Assembly (NCBI RefSeq): GCF_040869045.1
Contig: NC_090320.1
Span: 245,768,978 to 245,832,977, forward strand
Origin: Eurosta solidaginis
Taxonomy: Eukaryota; Arthropoda; Insecta; Diptera; Tephritidae
Direction: 5' to 3'
DNA: 64,000 bases
Shown here: positions 22,538 to 35,800 of the stretch, piece by piece
How the letters are laid out: every line of letters begins with the position of its first letter
Position numbering within the stretch: the first letter of the stretch is position 1
The notes under the pieces: generated by a model
The model's input: only the letters and a program-made list of their open reading frames with translations
Database searches by the model: none
What the model was told of the DNA's origin: nothing
Translations under genes and position numbers: made by a program

Positions 22538-22639
22538 TCATCTATAAGTAGACTCAAATACATATTTAATAATAATATTATTATATTACATTAGCAAAAC
22601 TAATATCTATGTACAAATTTTCCTTGCCTTTGGGGAAGC

Positions 22640-23600
22640 AAATATATCATCAAAATTTTTCATTTCAAATTTTTCTTTTTCCAAAACTTAATAATGTTTG
22701 GCCACTTATGAGACCTTGCTCCATCGTTGATTGTAAATATATCAAAACTAGTTTTAATTTGCTGACTGAACGTTGGTAGCTAGTAATTGATACTGAGATA
22801 GTCAAGAGTATTCGAAGTGCCACTCGCAAGTTTGGAAAAACATCTTCTCCATTCGAGTTTATAAAAGTAAGTAATTCTAACGAAGTTTTGGGTTCAATTT
22901 CTTTACTACTTTTTCTCTTCTACTTTTCTCTTTTTCCATTGCTTGTTCACAGAGAGTGTCTCAAATTTCGGATAATTCAGTGTCCAGTGATTTAAGATCA
23001 TACGCTTCTCTAAAATTCATCCCCGGATCTTGTAATCTGAGCTGCACACGATTAGTCCCACTAAAGATTTCATACCAGAAATGAACTAATGTTATGAAAC
23101 TAAAATTTTGTATATTTTGCAACAGAACTGTAGCTTCGCTTCTGGTGTCACTTGTGGTGTTAATGCCTCTGCTTATTAATCTTAGAGTTCTACTACTTTC
23201 TCTAGACCATCTACGAAAATGCTAACCGCTTGTAGGCACTCCATGTGTTTCAGATTCACGTTTGACGGTTTTTGTTAAAGCATTTTTTAACAATTCCCAG
23301 CGTAATGTTGAACGTGAGAAAAAAATATATATGCTTTCAATTATTCCGAAACATGTCGCAACGATTGGATCTTGTTTAAGTGCAGAAACGCCTACTAAAT
23401 TTATCCAGGACGTTCTGCTTTGCGGACCATTAGGCGCCCCCTGCCACTGCAGTTCCGTAATTGATGCCGCAACAAAATCTGGTATAGGGCATAGGTACAT
23501 ACAACACATTGCAAAAGCTGTCCTAAAATGTTTTTTTTGGACCACGTTAAATGTAATAATTTTCGTCGCCAAAGTGTTTACTTGATTTGTGTCAGGTGAA
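22640..23600 (-). pseudogene. hAT-family transposase relic (DUF4371 type)
   Basis: The minus strand 23572-23222 reads ITELQWQGAPNGPQSRTSWI and then CFGIIESIYIFFSRSTLRWE, which matches the DUF4371/ZMYM-like hAT transposase core (FFGxxQRxYxFFSxSTKRW) ahead of the RW..R motif. Lower coordinates (23210-22900) continue with a segment like LLQNIQNFSFITLVHFWYEI. Stops and frame breaks are frequent. It is a different hAT lineage from the relic at 2832-4262. Confidence 0.75.
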
Positions 23601-23799
23601 TGTGAAAAAATTCCTTATCAGTATGTCTGAAATTTTTGGCACGGAAATAAGTCCAATGACTCCAAAGAGAGGCTCGGAAGATTTTTGAGAGTTTTATCGA
23701 TGTTGATAATTATTTGCCGGAAATTGATCCGGTAGGCATCGAAAACAGCGCCATTAACATAATAGCCAGAGAAACTCTATAACTATAAAACCGACCTAG

Positions 23800-24110
23800 T
23801 GGAACCTGCTTAGTTATCCGACCTACTCTTTCCGTGAGGAACTTGGGGTCTCCAGAGCCTCTTCTGATAGATAAAATTGATTAACCAAGCCTAAATGAAA
23901 CCCATAATTGAGTGGGAAAGCTACAAATTACGCCTGCGAGACATAACCTCTTGACTCGCCGTAGTTCCTGTTAATCGGTCGATAAAATCGTTCCCTCGAA
24001 AGTCAGACTTGTATCAAAAGGTGCTAATACCGGAGCGTACTCAATGCGGTAAAGAGTCGGCCACATCCGTAACTTTCCTTCACTCCTCGGAGACTGTTTT
24101 TGCAGTTACA
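23800..24110 (+). repeat. Diverged repeat family E fragment
   Basis: Shows family-E text in degraded form: cgtgaggaacttggggtctccagagcctc, followed by gggaaagctacaaattacgcctgc and a tail. Boundaries are approximate. Confidence 0.4.
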
Positions 24111-24499
24111 ACAACAATATTGAAAAGCTACATATGTAAATAGCAACAGAAGCTCTACTCTTTACCAAGAGGTGGGGTATAAAAAAATCCCTACAAGACA
24201 GTATCAAAACAATAGTTACATTCCAATGAAGCGTGATCCAGATACGTAAAGAAATTTAACATGCAAATGCAACAACAACGCTGTGATCCTGATATTTATT
24301 TTGATTAATTTCGGATTAATCCGGTTGGCTCTGGCTTTTTGCACAACTGATAGAATTAATATTTTTAATATCAGACTTAGGACGATAGTTATTTAGTTGA
24401 AAAAGTTTATTTTGATACCTCTCCCGACATTTTTGGACGTGTTTTTTAAGTGCAAAATCCCATACAATTTTATATGGAAAATATATCGCATTTGTTTCA

Positions 24500-25110
24500 T
24501 GGTTTCATGGTCGGAAATACCGAGCAATGAGATGGCTGACGAACTTGCAAGAGGGTGCACATCCGTTCCGCTTTCGTCGTCCTAGAAGGGATTGAGCATG
24601 CCGCTCGCTACCTGTAAGCTTGCTTTGAAAGGAATTTTCCTTAGGGAAGCGGGTGTGAGATGGAGCAATCTCGTATCCTGCTACCACACTAAGCTCGTGT
24701 GGCCTGAATGGGACGTGAGACGTACAAGAAGTCTCCTTCTTCTTAGAAGGGGGATATATCTCTGGTGGTTGGACTAATAACCGGCCACATAGCAATCGGG
24801 GAGTATGCACAACGGCTGGGTGCTCCTTATAATGACTACTGCAGGAGCTGCAAAGACGAAGAGGAGATGGAAACAGTCAAGCATTTTCTCTGCGAATGTC
24901 CTGCGCTTTGGCGCAAGAGGAAGGAATCTCTTGGATCTCCCTCCTTTGACGATTTTTGTGATCTTGCTAAGTTGGAACATAAGAAATTCCGGACATTTGC
25001 TGAATCAACCTGTTGTTTTGAGTAGGGGAGAGATCCACGTGGTACCACAATGGGACCTTTTGGGCCTAAGTGCACTGGTGCTTGCACCGGTGGCCACTCT
25101 AGCCTAACCA
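24500..25110 (+). pseudogene. LINE RNase H and C-terminal zinc-knuckle fragment
   Basis: 24510-24580 reads SEIPSNEMADELARGCTSVP, the C-terminal His/Asp-region motif of a LINE-encoded RNase H (xxIPGNEKADELA). After a frameshift, 24765-25025 reads GLITGHIAIGEYAQRLGAPY followed by NDYCRSCKDEEEMETVKHFL and CECPALWRKRK, the CX2C...HX4C tail of R1/LOA-type ORF2 proteins. The stop at 24582 and the shift near 24770 break the frame. Related tails occur at 53610-53870 and 61490-61735. Confidence 0.82.
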
Positions 25111-26479
25111 AACCTTCATGGTTTAAAGAACTAATAGTACTAGTTATTAATTTGATAATTAGTTTTAACTTTTTTAGTAAAATTTTATGGAACGATTCGG
25201 AAAAAAAATGTTGAAAATAACAGCACCACATGTGTACACACAGCTCAGACAAATTTTTCGTAAAAATAGAACATAAACATAAGTATATTTCGTAGAGACT
25301 TTCCAACTTTTTCTTACGGAATTATTTAGGGCTGCAATTTAGTATTTCGGAAATCTGTATTTCGGGATTCGCTATTTCAGGATTGTTTAAGTCGGAACTT
25401 TTTTTGCACGCTTCCCAAAGATATTTTTCTCAAAGGTTTTTCTTCGGCAAGATGAAAAAGACTTGAGGCCGATTATGGCTATATATTCATATGCATTTCT
25501 ACTTGCACTTTCTTAAGTTATAGCTGCTTCGTCTTCTTCTTGCCATACTTCGATCATAGCTGACTGTGTATGGCTTCTATTGTCATAGCGTTTTCCAATT
25601 TTTGTATGAACTTTTTCATCTTCAGATGTTGGCATTTGTTACCTTGATTCATAGCTCGTACTTCTCTTCATTTCAGTCAAGTTCATTGTTGCATCTAAAT
25701 ATTTCTTTCTCTTTGCTTAGCATTAACATTTTAATAGATTTCTGCAGCAGCAAAATGCAACTTTTTGTTTACCATCAAACAACAATGGACACGTTTATTC
25801 TTATAGCTCTTTCTTTTGTTAAGCTGAGAAAAAGCATTAAGATGCTAATTTCCATTTTTATTGTTTTTGCTTAATTTATACAAGTTTATTATGTTTGTTA
25901 TATGCAATCTAACGGTGTTTCGTTAAGCTATCGTTATTCCAATGATGACTGATTTTTATTGTTCCACAGCTGTTGGCGTTTTATTGAGATCATTGTTTAT
26001 GTTATTTTGTTGTTATTTGTTTTGATCAACTCAACGGTAGCTGTTAGCCTTTTGGCGCCTTTCTATTCTTCATATGACCGATCGTTTTTTCGTTTAATAA
26101 CATTTGTTGATTAATGAGGTAAAATACGGGAGGAAAAAGGAAAAAGCTAATACAAAATTGTGTATGCCGAAATTGAAGAAAACATAGAAAAACAACAAGA
26201 AATATTTAGCCTTTATACTAACAAACAATTTCTATATTAGTAAAAGTAAATAGCAGAACTTTTGAACTGATTAAACGCAAGGAAGAGCCTATATAATTTT
26301 ACAGCAAAATCGGTTTGCTTTTTCAAGCCTTCTTATTTTTAAACGGTTTTATTTAGCTTAAATATGTGTAGCGAGCGTTCTTTAAGAATTTTGTAATTGA
26401 AATCTAAGTAACTTCCCGATAAGCTACAAGCTTGAAACATGGAATATAGTTAATAACCCGATGACAATGCAATAAAAAG
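25111..26479. other. No gene seen
   Basis: Unassigned AT-rich sequence. An ORF at 25566-25874 is hydrophobic but lacks a plausible start context or family match, so it is not called. Confidence 0.4.
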
Positions 26480-26935
26480 AAGAAAAAATGTGGCTCATGG
26501 ATCGATATATTTCAAAACATCGTATTTTTGGTGAAATTTGGCTCATATTTAGAACACATATGTATTACATACAGAAACAGAAATCGCTCTGTGAAAAAAT
26601 TGCCGCTAGGTGGCGCAAGGATAGAGATATTAAAAAAATCTGATTCGTGGTCCGATTTGGCTCATATTTGGAACACATATTACACACTGAAATGGAAATA
26701 GCTTTATGAAATAAAAATTCCCGCTAGGAGCCGCAAGGATTGCGATATTCTCAAAACTTCTATTTGTCGTCCGATTTGGCTCATATTTGTAACACATATT
26801 ACACACAGGAATAGAAATCTCTTTGTGAAAAAAATCTCGCTAGGTGGCGCAAAGATCGATATGTTCGAAAAACTCGTATTTTTTGGCCAGCTTGGCTCAT
26901 ATTTGGAACAAATATTACATACAGTCCGGGAAAAG
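26480..26935 (+). repeat. Tandem array (about 119 bp) with CTCF-like motifs
   Basis: Four successive copies of GCTCATATTT start at 26541, 26660, 26779 and 26895 (spacing 119, 119 and 116). Each complete unit carries a CTCF-like core: CCGCTAGGTGGCGC at 26603-26616, a diverged CCGCTAGGAGCCGC at 26721-26734, and TCGCTAGGTGGCGC at 26837-26850. The array lies 2.8-3.3 kb upstream of the start codon of the only gene. Binding is inference from the motif. Confidence 0.8.
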
Positions 26936-27255
26936 TGACATCAAAATACTTTGGAGTTCGAGGAGGAACAAGCAAACGTGGGGCTGAGTCGTAAAGTCTT
27001 TGGAAGGACTATATATTGAGGAGTTAGATAGTAACAAATTGTCAGGAAAGAGTCCTTGTAATAATGAGGCACTAAATGAACTAAAAAGAATTTGAAATAA
27101 TAATAAATAGAATGTGAACAATGATTGCTGTTGAGGTTGTGAAGCTTTCATTAACTTAAATTTACTCAAAAAAGTCCTGAAAATTCTTGGAAAAAAGAAA
27201 GCTATGGGATTGATTTTTGATTTACATAAAAAAAATTTCCTCAAATTAATGAAAA

Positions 27256-27588
27256 AATAAAAAATAAAGCGCGATACCCGCCGAAGAAATTTTAAGCCGA
27301 GCTTCTCGTCCAATTTGCGTCACGCTCCTTTTAATTTTTCCTACAAATTGGTGATACGTGACCAAGGATGAGACGGGATGCAAGGCAGATGAATTTTTAT
27401 TGGGAGGTTTTCATGGCACAACTTTATTCGGAGTGCTTGCTAAATAATTCCGAGGGGCGACCCCGCTTAGAAAAATGTTTCTTCTATTGCAAAAACTTGT
27501 TTCTATAATTTTAATATTGCTTTGCCCGGATTGTGAACCCAAGATCTTCGGTGTAGTAGGCGGAGCACGCTACCATCATACGTATGAC
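27256..27588 (-). mobile_element. SINE copy with 9-bp target duplication
   Basis: Inverse-orientation SINE with its head at the right (box B inverse near 27535-27545) and AT-rich tail at the left. TAATGAAAA occurs at 27247-27255 and 27589-27597 on either side. The body is diverged from the 3490 copy. Confidence 0.82.
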
Positions 27589-27879
27589 TAATGAAAAGTT
27601 TTATGGATATATCTAAGAAGTTCCTACTTATTACGTTGAAATTTCCCTCAATTCAAAAAAAAAAAAAACTTTTTAGGTAAGTGTTTTGTTCTATAGTGAC
27701 GTATCGAAAATAGTAATATTCGCACCAATATATTATGCACGTTTAATTTTATTTTTTACTTCTTTTATTTTTCGCTTAGTTATGAAAAGAACATATTTAA
27801 AATTCATTATGTATCTACGAAAAAGATTTAACTAGACTCAGAAAAATAAATCACTTACCTAAAATGAAGAAAAATAAAA

Positions 27880-27935
27880 ACATAAATGTAAGGCGCGATA
27901 ACCTCCTAATTGGTTGTAGGCTGAGTTCATGAAGA
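27880..27935 (-). mobile_element. SINE 3' end fragment
   Basis: About 50 bp matching only the 3' end of the SINE in inverse orientation (aaatgtaaggcgcgataacctcc). The rest of the element is absent. Confidence 0.6.
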
Positions 27936-28214
27936 AAACATTTCCTAAAAAACTTTGTTTAAAGTGAGGTTAACTTAGGAATTTAAAATTTTTGTATAAT
28001 TTTTTTTTAATTTGAGAGAAAATTATTCTTCGCTTTTTTCAACAAAGAATATCTGATTGAATATTTCTCACATATTTATATACATTTATTATATATTATA
28101 TTATATATATATTATTCCCTGAGCCAACACGTAAATGGCTCAGGAAATAAGAGCACTCGACTAAATTTTTTTATATTTTTTAAACAATTTTCTTCTTTAT
28201 AGGAAATTAATTTT

Positions 28215-28578
28215 GTGGCCGCCTTGGTGTAATGGTAGCGCACTCCGCCTACTCCCACACAGAAGATCCTGGGCTCACGCACCGGGCAAAGCATCATCAA
28301 AATTTTAGAAAAAAAGTTTTTTTAATTAGAAGAAAAAATTTTTTAAGCGGGCTCGCCCCTCGGCAGTTTTTGGAAAGCACTCCGAGTGTATTTCTGCCAT
28401 GGAAAGCTTCTCAGTGAGAAGTCATCTGCCTTGCAAATGCCGTTCGGAGTCGGCATAAAACAAGTACGCCCCGTCCCAAAAAATTTTAAGAAAAATTAAA
28501 AGAAGCACGACGCAAGTTGGAAGAGAAGCTTGGTATAAAATCTATTTGGAAGTTATCGCGCCTTACATTTATTTTATT
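28215..28578 (+). mobile_element. SINE, near full-length
   Basis: Head GTGGCCGCCTTGGTGTAATGG with box B GGCTCACGCACC near 28272, the complete body and the AT-rich tail. A low-complexity flank TTAATTTT occurs at 28207-28214 and 28579-28586, possibly the target duplication. Confidence 0.85.
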
Positions 28579-28586
28579 TTAATTTT

Positions 28587-29749
28587 TATGGCCAAGGGAA
28601 AAACTGTTTTTTTTTTTTTTTTTGTAAGAAAATTCCTTCTCTAAATTAAGAAATTAAGGCAATGATTCCCATGGCTAAATATCATATACTTTTTTTCTCC
28701 TTATTTTAATAGCTATTCTCCACGTTTCTAGGAAGTTTTTTTGAGTGTATGTAACAAAGGAATTGACTCAATCAAAATAAACTTAAAACCGAGCTGGTAA
28801 CAATTTGTTCTATGCCTCTTTCGCATTTGCTAAAAAGTAATTTACGCAGCATGAGATACCAACTTTACATTTTTCACTACTTTCTCAAAAAGCACACTAT
28901 TGAGCTTTTTATGGACTTTGAAAATAGCTTGTTAATTATTAACTTTCTTATTTTTATTCTATGTACTTACAGATATTTCCAGTGAAAAGAGCTATCAATT
29001 TAAACTACAGAAAAGTACTTGATTTGGCACACAGCGATAACTGTGACAGATAAGGTGAAAATATTTTCAATTTCAATGAATAATTTGCAATCAAAAAGGC
29101 CACGCAAAATCACCCACATAAATACTTAAACGCACGAACGTCATAAAAAACAATTGAAATGGCAATTAAGTACTGGAATAGACTAAAAGGCAAAGCAGAC
29201 CAAGGAAAGAAAATTTCATTGCATTAACAAAACGTTTTACTTCATAATCATAATAAGTCTAAGTTGGTGGCACTGATAAAAGTAAAAAATTTTAAACCAA
29301 AAGCAAGAAAAAAACATCACTTTGCCGGTCAACATACGCCCTAGTAATCTACCCACTAATTGCCTTACATCGCTGCCAAGTAACGCATTCAACACACAAA
29401 TACACATTTAGGCACTCCACGCACCAAAGTGCCTCTGCGTGCAACAATTTACAACTGCTCCTGCACACCATCACCGATCACCAATCAACGACGTTGAGTT
29501 CAACAGCCGCTTCAAAATTTACCCGTTGACACAGTTTCTTTAACACGTTTTGTTTTGATCAGCTTTTCCGTGTGGTGCGTAAGCGTTAAAACAGCTGAAA
29601 GGGTGCTGCTGCGCCTTCACTTCATCTGCAACCGCTTGGTAAGCGGTTAGAAGCCGTTGATTTGTTTTTTTCTTGTTTCTCATTTTAAACGATTTATTAT
29701 TTCATACTTCACTTCAAGCGTTTTTCAAAACCTTTAGAAGCAAATCAAA
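28587..29749 (+). promoter_or_regulatory. Upstream region of the VWC gene
   Basis: The last 1.1 kb before the start codon carries none of the repeat families above and is somewhat GC-richer at 29330-29660, which suggests unique sequence including the promoter and 5' UTR. Initiator-like TCAG sequences occur (for example at 29559-29562), but no TATA box or DPE at fitting spacing can be fixed by eye. The transcription start is unknown. Confidence 0.35.
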
Positions 29750-29840
29750 ATGTTGTGGCGTTTTATGGGATTTATTGTTGCTTTGGCGCTGTTTTGCTCG
29801 TTACCCGCACAGTTGGATGCCTTTATAGTTCAGTCAATGG
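29750..29840 (+). CDS. Exon 1: signal peptide
   Basis: The ATG in context ATCAAAATG starts MLWRFMGFIVALALFCSLPA, a classic signal peptide with a hydrophobic core at residues 5-18; cleavage is likely after ...LDA (residue 24). The exon ends at G|GTAAGT after 30 codons plus one base. The phase-1 end fits the first base of the Gly codon completed by exon 2. This start was chosen for its Kozak-like context and the signal peptide; no other exon in the joined frame supplies one. Confidence 0.8.
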
Positions 29841-32800
29841 GTAAGTGTGTTTCGCTTAAAAAAATAAACTAATTTTTTTTCACTTAAACAGTATTTAACA
29901 GATGTGAAAACAACCGTTAACAAATCATGCACCAAACATGAAGTGTACAAATTTGTCAATTAAAATTCTAGGATCATTAAATTCGTGGTTTGGTTTAAAA
30001 AATGCTAAAAATTCCTCTCAACGTGTTTCCCATACTAATTTGTATTTAAATTCACCATTCCTAGACACACCTGCCGAATACTTAACAGTTTTTTTTTTTT
30101 TCATTAATAGTATTCGCGAATTAATTCCTACAAATTTATGACTATGAAACGAAGATTTTTAGATATCCGTTCACACCGTGCCACAGTGGTATATTTGCAC
30201 TCTCCATATACAAAAAACAATAAAAATTTTAAAATCCCAGAAATATGTCAATTTTGCTTTTATAAATTTGTTTTTGACATGTAAAAAATGTGGACTTTGC
30301 ATCATCTTCATTTTCGTACTTAACTCCCATTCTCAATGAAATAACTGGATTTCCCATTTAATTTTTTTTTTTCTAAAGATACCGATACTTTCCCGTAGCC
30401 CATCGCGTATTCAAACCAGACAGGCGAAGTCATTAGTACAACAACAAAACTTTGACGGCCGTCATAATGGAGATATGAATTTTATAGCAGTGGGGTGAAA
30501 AAATGTTTGGTACTATTGTGCTACTTTTTTACTACCTTAGTAATGTAATGGACGAAAAAAAGCCAAGCCAAGTATTCAGGTTTATCTAAACGTTTCAAGG
30601 GTTAGCCAGAGCTGTTTAAAATAATGTTCTTATAAGCCACAGATTTCATTTGTGCGATCACATAAATCTATAAGCTCTGATTTTTTTAAGCAACTTTGCT
30701 GTTAAGCCTCTGCAGCTATATATTTTTACAACAGACACCTCACTCTGCTCAAAAATCCTACCTCTTAACGCTTACGTAGATAAATGTTTATTCCTGGTTT
30801 TGAGCAGTGTTATTGGCTTCACCCAAACATACCTGTGGTGCCCTTAAATGAATCCCCTGTACCACAACTGAATTTCTTGCTTTAAGTATTGTTACGAATT
30901 ACATGAATACTACACTTTCCGTCATAGTTCGATCCTATGGACTGTTGAATAAATAACGCAGATATTTAGTATAGCAAAATGTTATTTATTTACACTAGTT
31001 TTTTAGTAGTACCTCACAACTAGTTTACTAGCATACTTAAATTTTGGCGTGTTTAAAATAAAACTGATTCATTATTCCTCAGTTTGCACCGTTTGCCTAT
31101 TTCTCCTAGGGTTTGGACTTTTCGCGAAGAGCTGCTTATTTATGTATCCTCTATGTTTCTGACATTCAAGTTTGTGTTGTTGTTATATGCGTGTGTATGT
31201 GTGAGTAATAAATTCCGCTCTCAGGTGATAATTACATGTATGTATGTGTGGTTGCTTGCTTTGCTCTTATTGTACATTTCAGTTGTCTGAAAAATTTTAT
31301 ACATATGTAAGAGTATTAGTGAGAGCGAGAGCATGATCATTCCAGCAGGAAATTAAAGTTAAAATAGCAACGTGCCTATATTAAAAACACTTTTTGGAAA
31401 ATTTGATTTTTGATCCAAAAATAGTTTGAAATTTTCCCAAGTCCCTTAACTCATCAAGTTGTAGTCGCTTCGAGGGCTAATCGATTTCCTTACACGTTAA
31501 TCCACATGAAACTTGGCTTGTAAAAACGGCTTGACACGGCAAATGGCACAAAAATAATGGTGCTCACTCCCTTTAATCATTATATCTCTGAAACTAATAC
31601 GGGTGCCTCAGCCGGAGAACTGCAAAATGTTCAAAAATATGCATGACTGACTTAAAAAGAAAACATTCATTCATGTTAATTTCTTGACTATTTTGCTAAG
31701 TAAATTTAGATAAAGTATATTATTTTTTTGCAGAGCAGAATTTTTTTTGCTTCGTAAAAATAGTGAGTACAGAATGAAACTGCTACAACTTTTGCTAAAA
31801 TAATATAAAAAAATTCATACTGCTTTTCTTTGTAAATCTTTTAGACCATGAGTTGATTGCGGAAAGACGTCTTAACAGATGCGTTTCCCTTTCCCTATTT
31901 CCCACAGGGAGTTTTTACACTTAAGCGACAGCGCACTGTTTATTCGTTGCTGTCTCTCTAACGACTCAACGACGGAGAGTAAAAATACGTTTGAAATATA
32001 GCTGGCTCCATTAAGCTATCGCGCTATGAGCACTGCTCTAAAATTACTAAAGCCCCTTACTAAAGTCCCCTAAAACACCATTGCCAACGAACGTAAATAA
32101 CTGATAGGCTAGCAATAGTTTAACTCTGACAGATCGGCAGCTTAAGCTCAATTTAAACTTCAGTTAAAGTAGAATCAAAATCTGCAGATTAAGTTTAAGC
32201 ATAGTTTAATTGAGAGAAAGTCCTGGCAAAGCTGACGTATCCATATCCATATAAAACAGCTGTTCTAACCAACCTTGTGGAAATCAATGTAAGTGGTCAA
32301 TGTTGCCATGGCATAACGCCCTAGCCATAACCATACCATACCCAACCAATTTCATTTTGGTTTTTTATGTATATTTTATTAATTGTTTTGAATACGTTTT
32401 TACTAAGAGACTTATTATTTGTGAAATATGCTTGTAATTTTTTGTGTTCTCTTCTTTTTTATAAAAAAGTCATGATTTTTAATTTAAGGCACCATAACTA
32501 TGACAATAGATATGGTTAAGTAAAATATGGTTATGAATATGGGGTTATGACTATATCAACTTTGCCAATCCCTAAACTAAATTGAACTTGTACTGAAAAA
32601 CCGGGCCTTAAAAGTAACGAAGAAAAATTAATAATAGGCAACCGTGGAGAATAAAACAGCTATTACGTTTTACAAGCAAAAGATGCGTAACAGATTTAAA
32701 GAACCTGAAAACCGAATTGTTGCTCAAGAAATTTATTGATGGATTTCACGCTAATATAAAATTAGGCAATTCATTGAGGTGTCTTTTGTATTCACAATTG

Positions 32801-35800
32801 AAAGCATTTCGGCAATGGGAGAAAGTTGTAACTAAATAATTGGGAAACAAATCAATTTTTTACAACAAAACTTGTGGGATCGTAACATTGTAAATATGCT
32901 TTAATACATTCGGGTGGTTCATATACGGATCCAATTTTTATTTTTATTTTTGGCAGGCCATCATCTCAATTGGTTCTCTATCCTAAGAAATTATTTCGGT
33001 ATTTTTTTTTTTAATTTTTTCTAAGAATATTTAGAGTTCGCTACAAAGGATTGAATATGATTTGGTCATGCCATGTCTGAAGCATGGTTCTTTTACAGTA
33101 CTATTTACTAATTTACCTTTTCTAGAAACTATCCACGATTTTTATATCTCAAAATAACTTAGATAATTATTAAGGTTTAAAGTGAAAAAACTACATTAAA
33201 AACTTTATTTTCGTTCTTACCTGCTTTATCCGTTCCATCAAATTGTGTTGTGCATGGAAGTTAATTTAAAATATTTAAAACAACCGCATATGTAGTTTAA
33301 AATATTTAGTAGCAATTATTAAAGAATTACTGATTTTTTAATGTTGTGTGTAACTTGCAAGAGCGCATTTCTATAATTTCTACGATAAAAGTTCGTGTGC
33401 CAGGATAAGCAAATTGTATCTGATTTTTCTATATATTTGTTGTAGAATTTAAATGCTGCCTTGATTTATTCGTTCTTTTTGTGTGTATTACAGGACATAA
33501 AATACATATTTACATGCAAATAATTATTAAGATTACACGGTTAGAAATATGAGCTTAATTTTAAACCGTTCATCGGTTAAAGCATTTTGAGAAACTTTTT
33601 CGTACTTAATTCAAGACCTCTCAAGTTACTACTGTAATTTGAATTTTTATTCGGTTTCAATGTCAAATTTGTTTGAAAAATAGGTATAAATTCTCAAAAC
33701 TGGTATAAAACGAAACTAAAAATTATTAAAAAATTAAAATTGTTGACTCTTTTGGGGTTAAAACAAAACTTATAAGTTTAAATTTGTGGCTTTAAATTTT
33801 AAATAAAAAATTTCAATTATTTATTCGTTTATGTACTGCTTCAATTTGTAGATTATTATACCCAGCTGTACTTGTTGACAGGGTATTATAACTTTGATTG
33901 GATAACCATTGGTTATACAGGTATGAAAGAATCGAGACAGATATAGACAATCAAAATCATCAGTATTAAAAAAAATTTGATTAAGCCATGTCCGCCCGTT
34001 AACACGATAAATTGAGCAAATATTGAGATATTTTCACCGAATTCGGTATACGGACTTATCTGTACCCAGAATAGATAGGAATTGAAATCGGACAATAATC
34101 ACGCCCACTTTATCGATATCGAAAGTTTAGAAAAATGAGATAATTCAAAAACGAATACCGCGGAACTAGTGAAATTTGGTAGGTGGATTGGCTTTATGAC
34201 GCAAAATATAAATTCCAAAAAAAATCGGAATTTGGGCGCGGCACCACCCACATTTAGAAATAGAAAATTTGGAAGTTTAACAAGTCCTAAATCAAAAGCC
34301 GTTAATGATATTACATTGAATTTTGGCAGAGACACTATCTTTACCAAATTATATAGACTGAGTGAAGATAACCAAAATCAGTTAAAGACCACGCACACTT
34401 TTTCTATAGGTCTAACCTAAACAAAGTAAAAAAACAGCGTTTGAAGTGCACAGCTGTGTATGTAATGTTCGGTTTCACCTGAATTTAAATTTTCTTACTT
34501 GTTTATTCTATTAGTTTCTGTGCCAAATTTCAACGGCTTCTGTTTTATGGCTTGTTAAACTTCAAAATTTTCTTCCTCTAAATGTGTTTTTCCCCGCCCA
34601 TATTCGAAAATTTATGTTTTGCGTCACAAAACTAATCCAACTACCAAGTTTTATTAGCTTAGCGGTATTCGTTCTTGAATTATCTAGGGAATGAAGTATT
34701 ACTACATAATCAATTATAATGATTTTTGTAAAAGTTTGACCTTGAGTAGCGACCTCTAAAAACTGTAAAAAAATAAAAAAAAGGAAACGCTATCAATATT
34801 TTTGAGTAAATTATGATTTTAGGGGCGCGACGTTAATTTTCTAAAAGTTAAATTATAATTATAAGGATCACCCTAGTGTATATATATATATATATATTCC
34901 AAATTGAAATCCACAGTAGCAAACATTCAAATGAATACAAATATACTTATCCAGAAATAACTTTTATGCCACCATTCTATTTAATAGGGCAGAAGCCAAG
35001 TGAGTACTAACAGCAGTTATGATGCTTTTCTTCATTCTAACTTCGCATAGACAACTTGTTAATGGTCATTGTGAAAGGTGAAGGGGAAAAGGCCAACCAC
35101 AGAACTAAAACCAAATGCGACATTTATCATTTGACATTCATGTATAGTAGTTGAAAACATCTGCTTTTGTTTTTATTAAAAAGAAAATTTAAATACTGTT
35201 TTATTTTCATTTAATGCTATTTAAACTTTGTCAGTCTTTTACAGATATGAATACTGCCAAGAGTTCCGCTTAAAAAATAAAAAAAAAAAATGTAAGGCGC
35301 GATAACCTCCGAAGAGATCTAAGGCCGAGCTTCTCTTCCAATTTGCGTCGTGCTCCTCTTGATTTTCCCTACAAATTGGCCGGAGGGGACCTACATTTTT
35401 TATGCCGACTCCGAACGGCATCTGCAAGGCAGATGAGTTTTCACTGAGAGCTTTTCATGGCAGAAATACACCCGGAGCGCTTGCCAAACACTGCCGAGGG
35501 GCGACCCCGCTTAGAAAAATTTTCTTCTAATTGAAAAACCTTATTTCTAAAATTTTGATGTTGCTTTGCCCGGGAGTTGAACCCAGGGCATACGGTGTGA
35601 TAGGCGGAGCACGCTACCATCACACCACGGTTCCGCTTGCTTGGTCATATTATGTCCAGAAAGTACTCCGCACGGTATTCGAATTTGTTTGCAGAGGAAG
35701 GGCCAGACTCTCCACTGATTTAGTGATATGTAGGAGGAGGGAGAGTAGAATAAAATATGATTAGATAAAATTTGGATTAAGAAAAAGAAGAAAGCAAGTA

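Noticed and set aside
24765..25025. Small zinc-finger gene
   Set aside because: The CxxC...HxxxxCEC sequence is the tail of a LINE ORF2; an RNase H motif lies just upstream in another frame, and similar tails occur at 53665 and 61600.
26480..26935. CRISPR-like array
   Set aside because: The repeat covers the whole 119-bp unit without unique spacers, and the genome is eukaryotic.
30890..31080. Solo LTR
   Set aside because: LTR-like text, but no defined TG...CA ends or target duplication could be fixed by eye.
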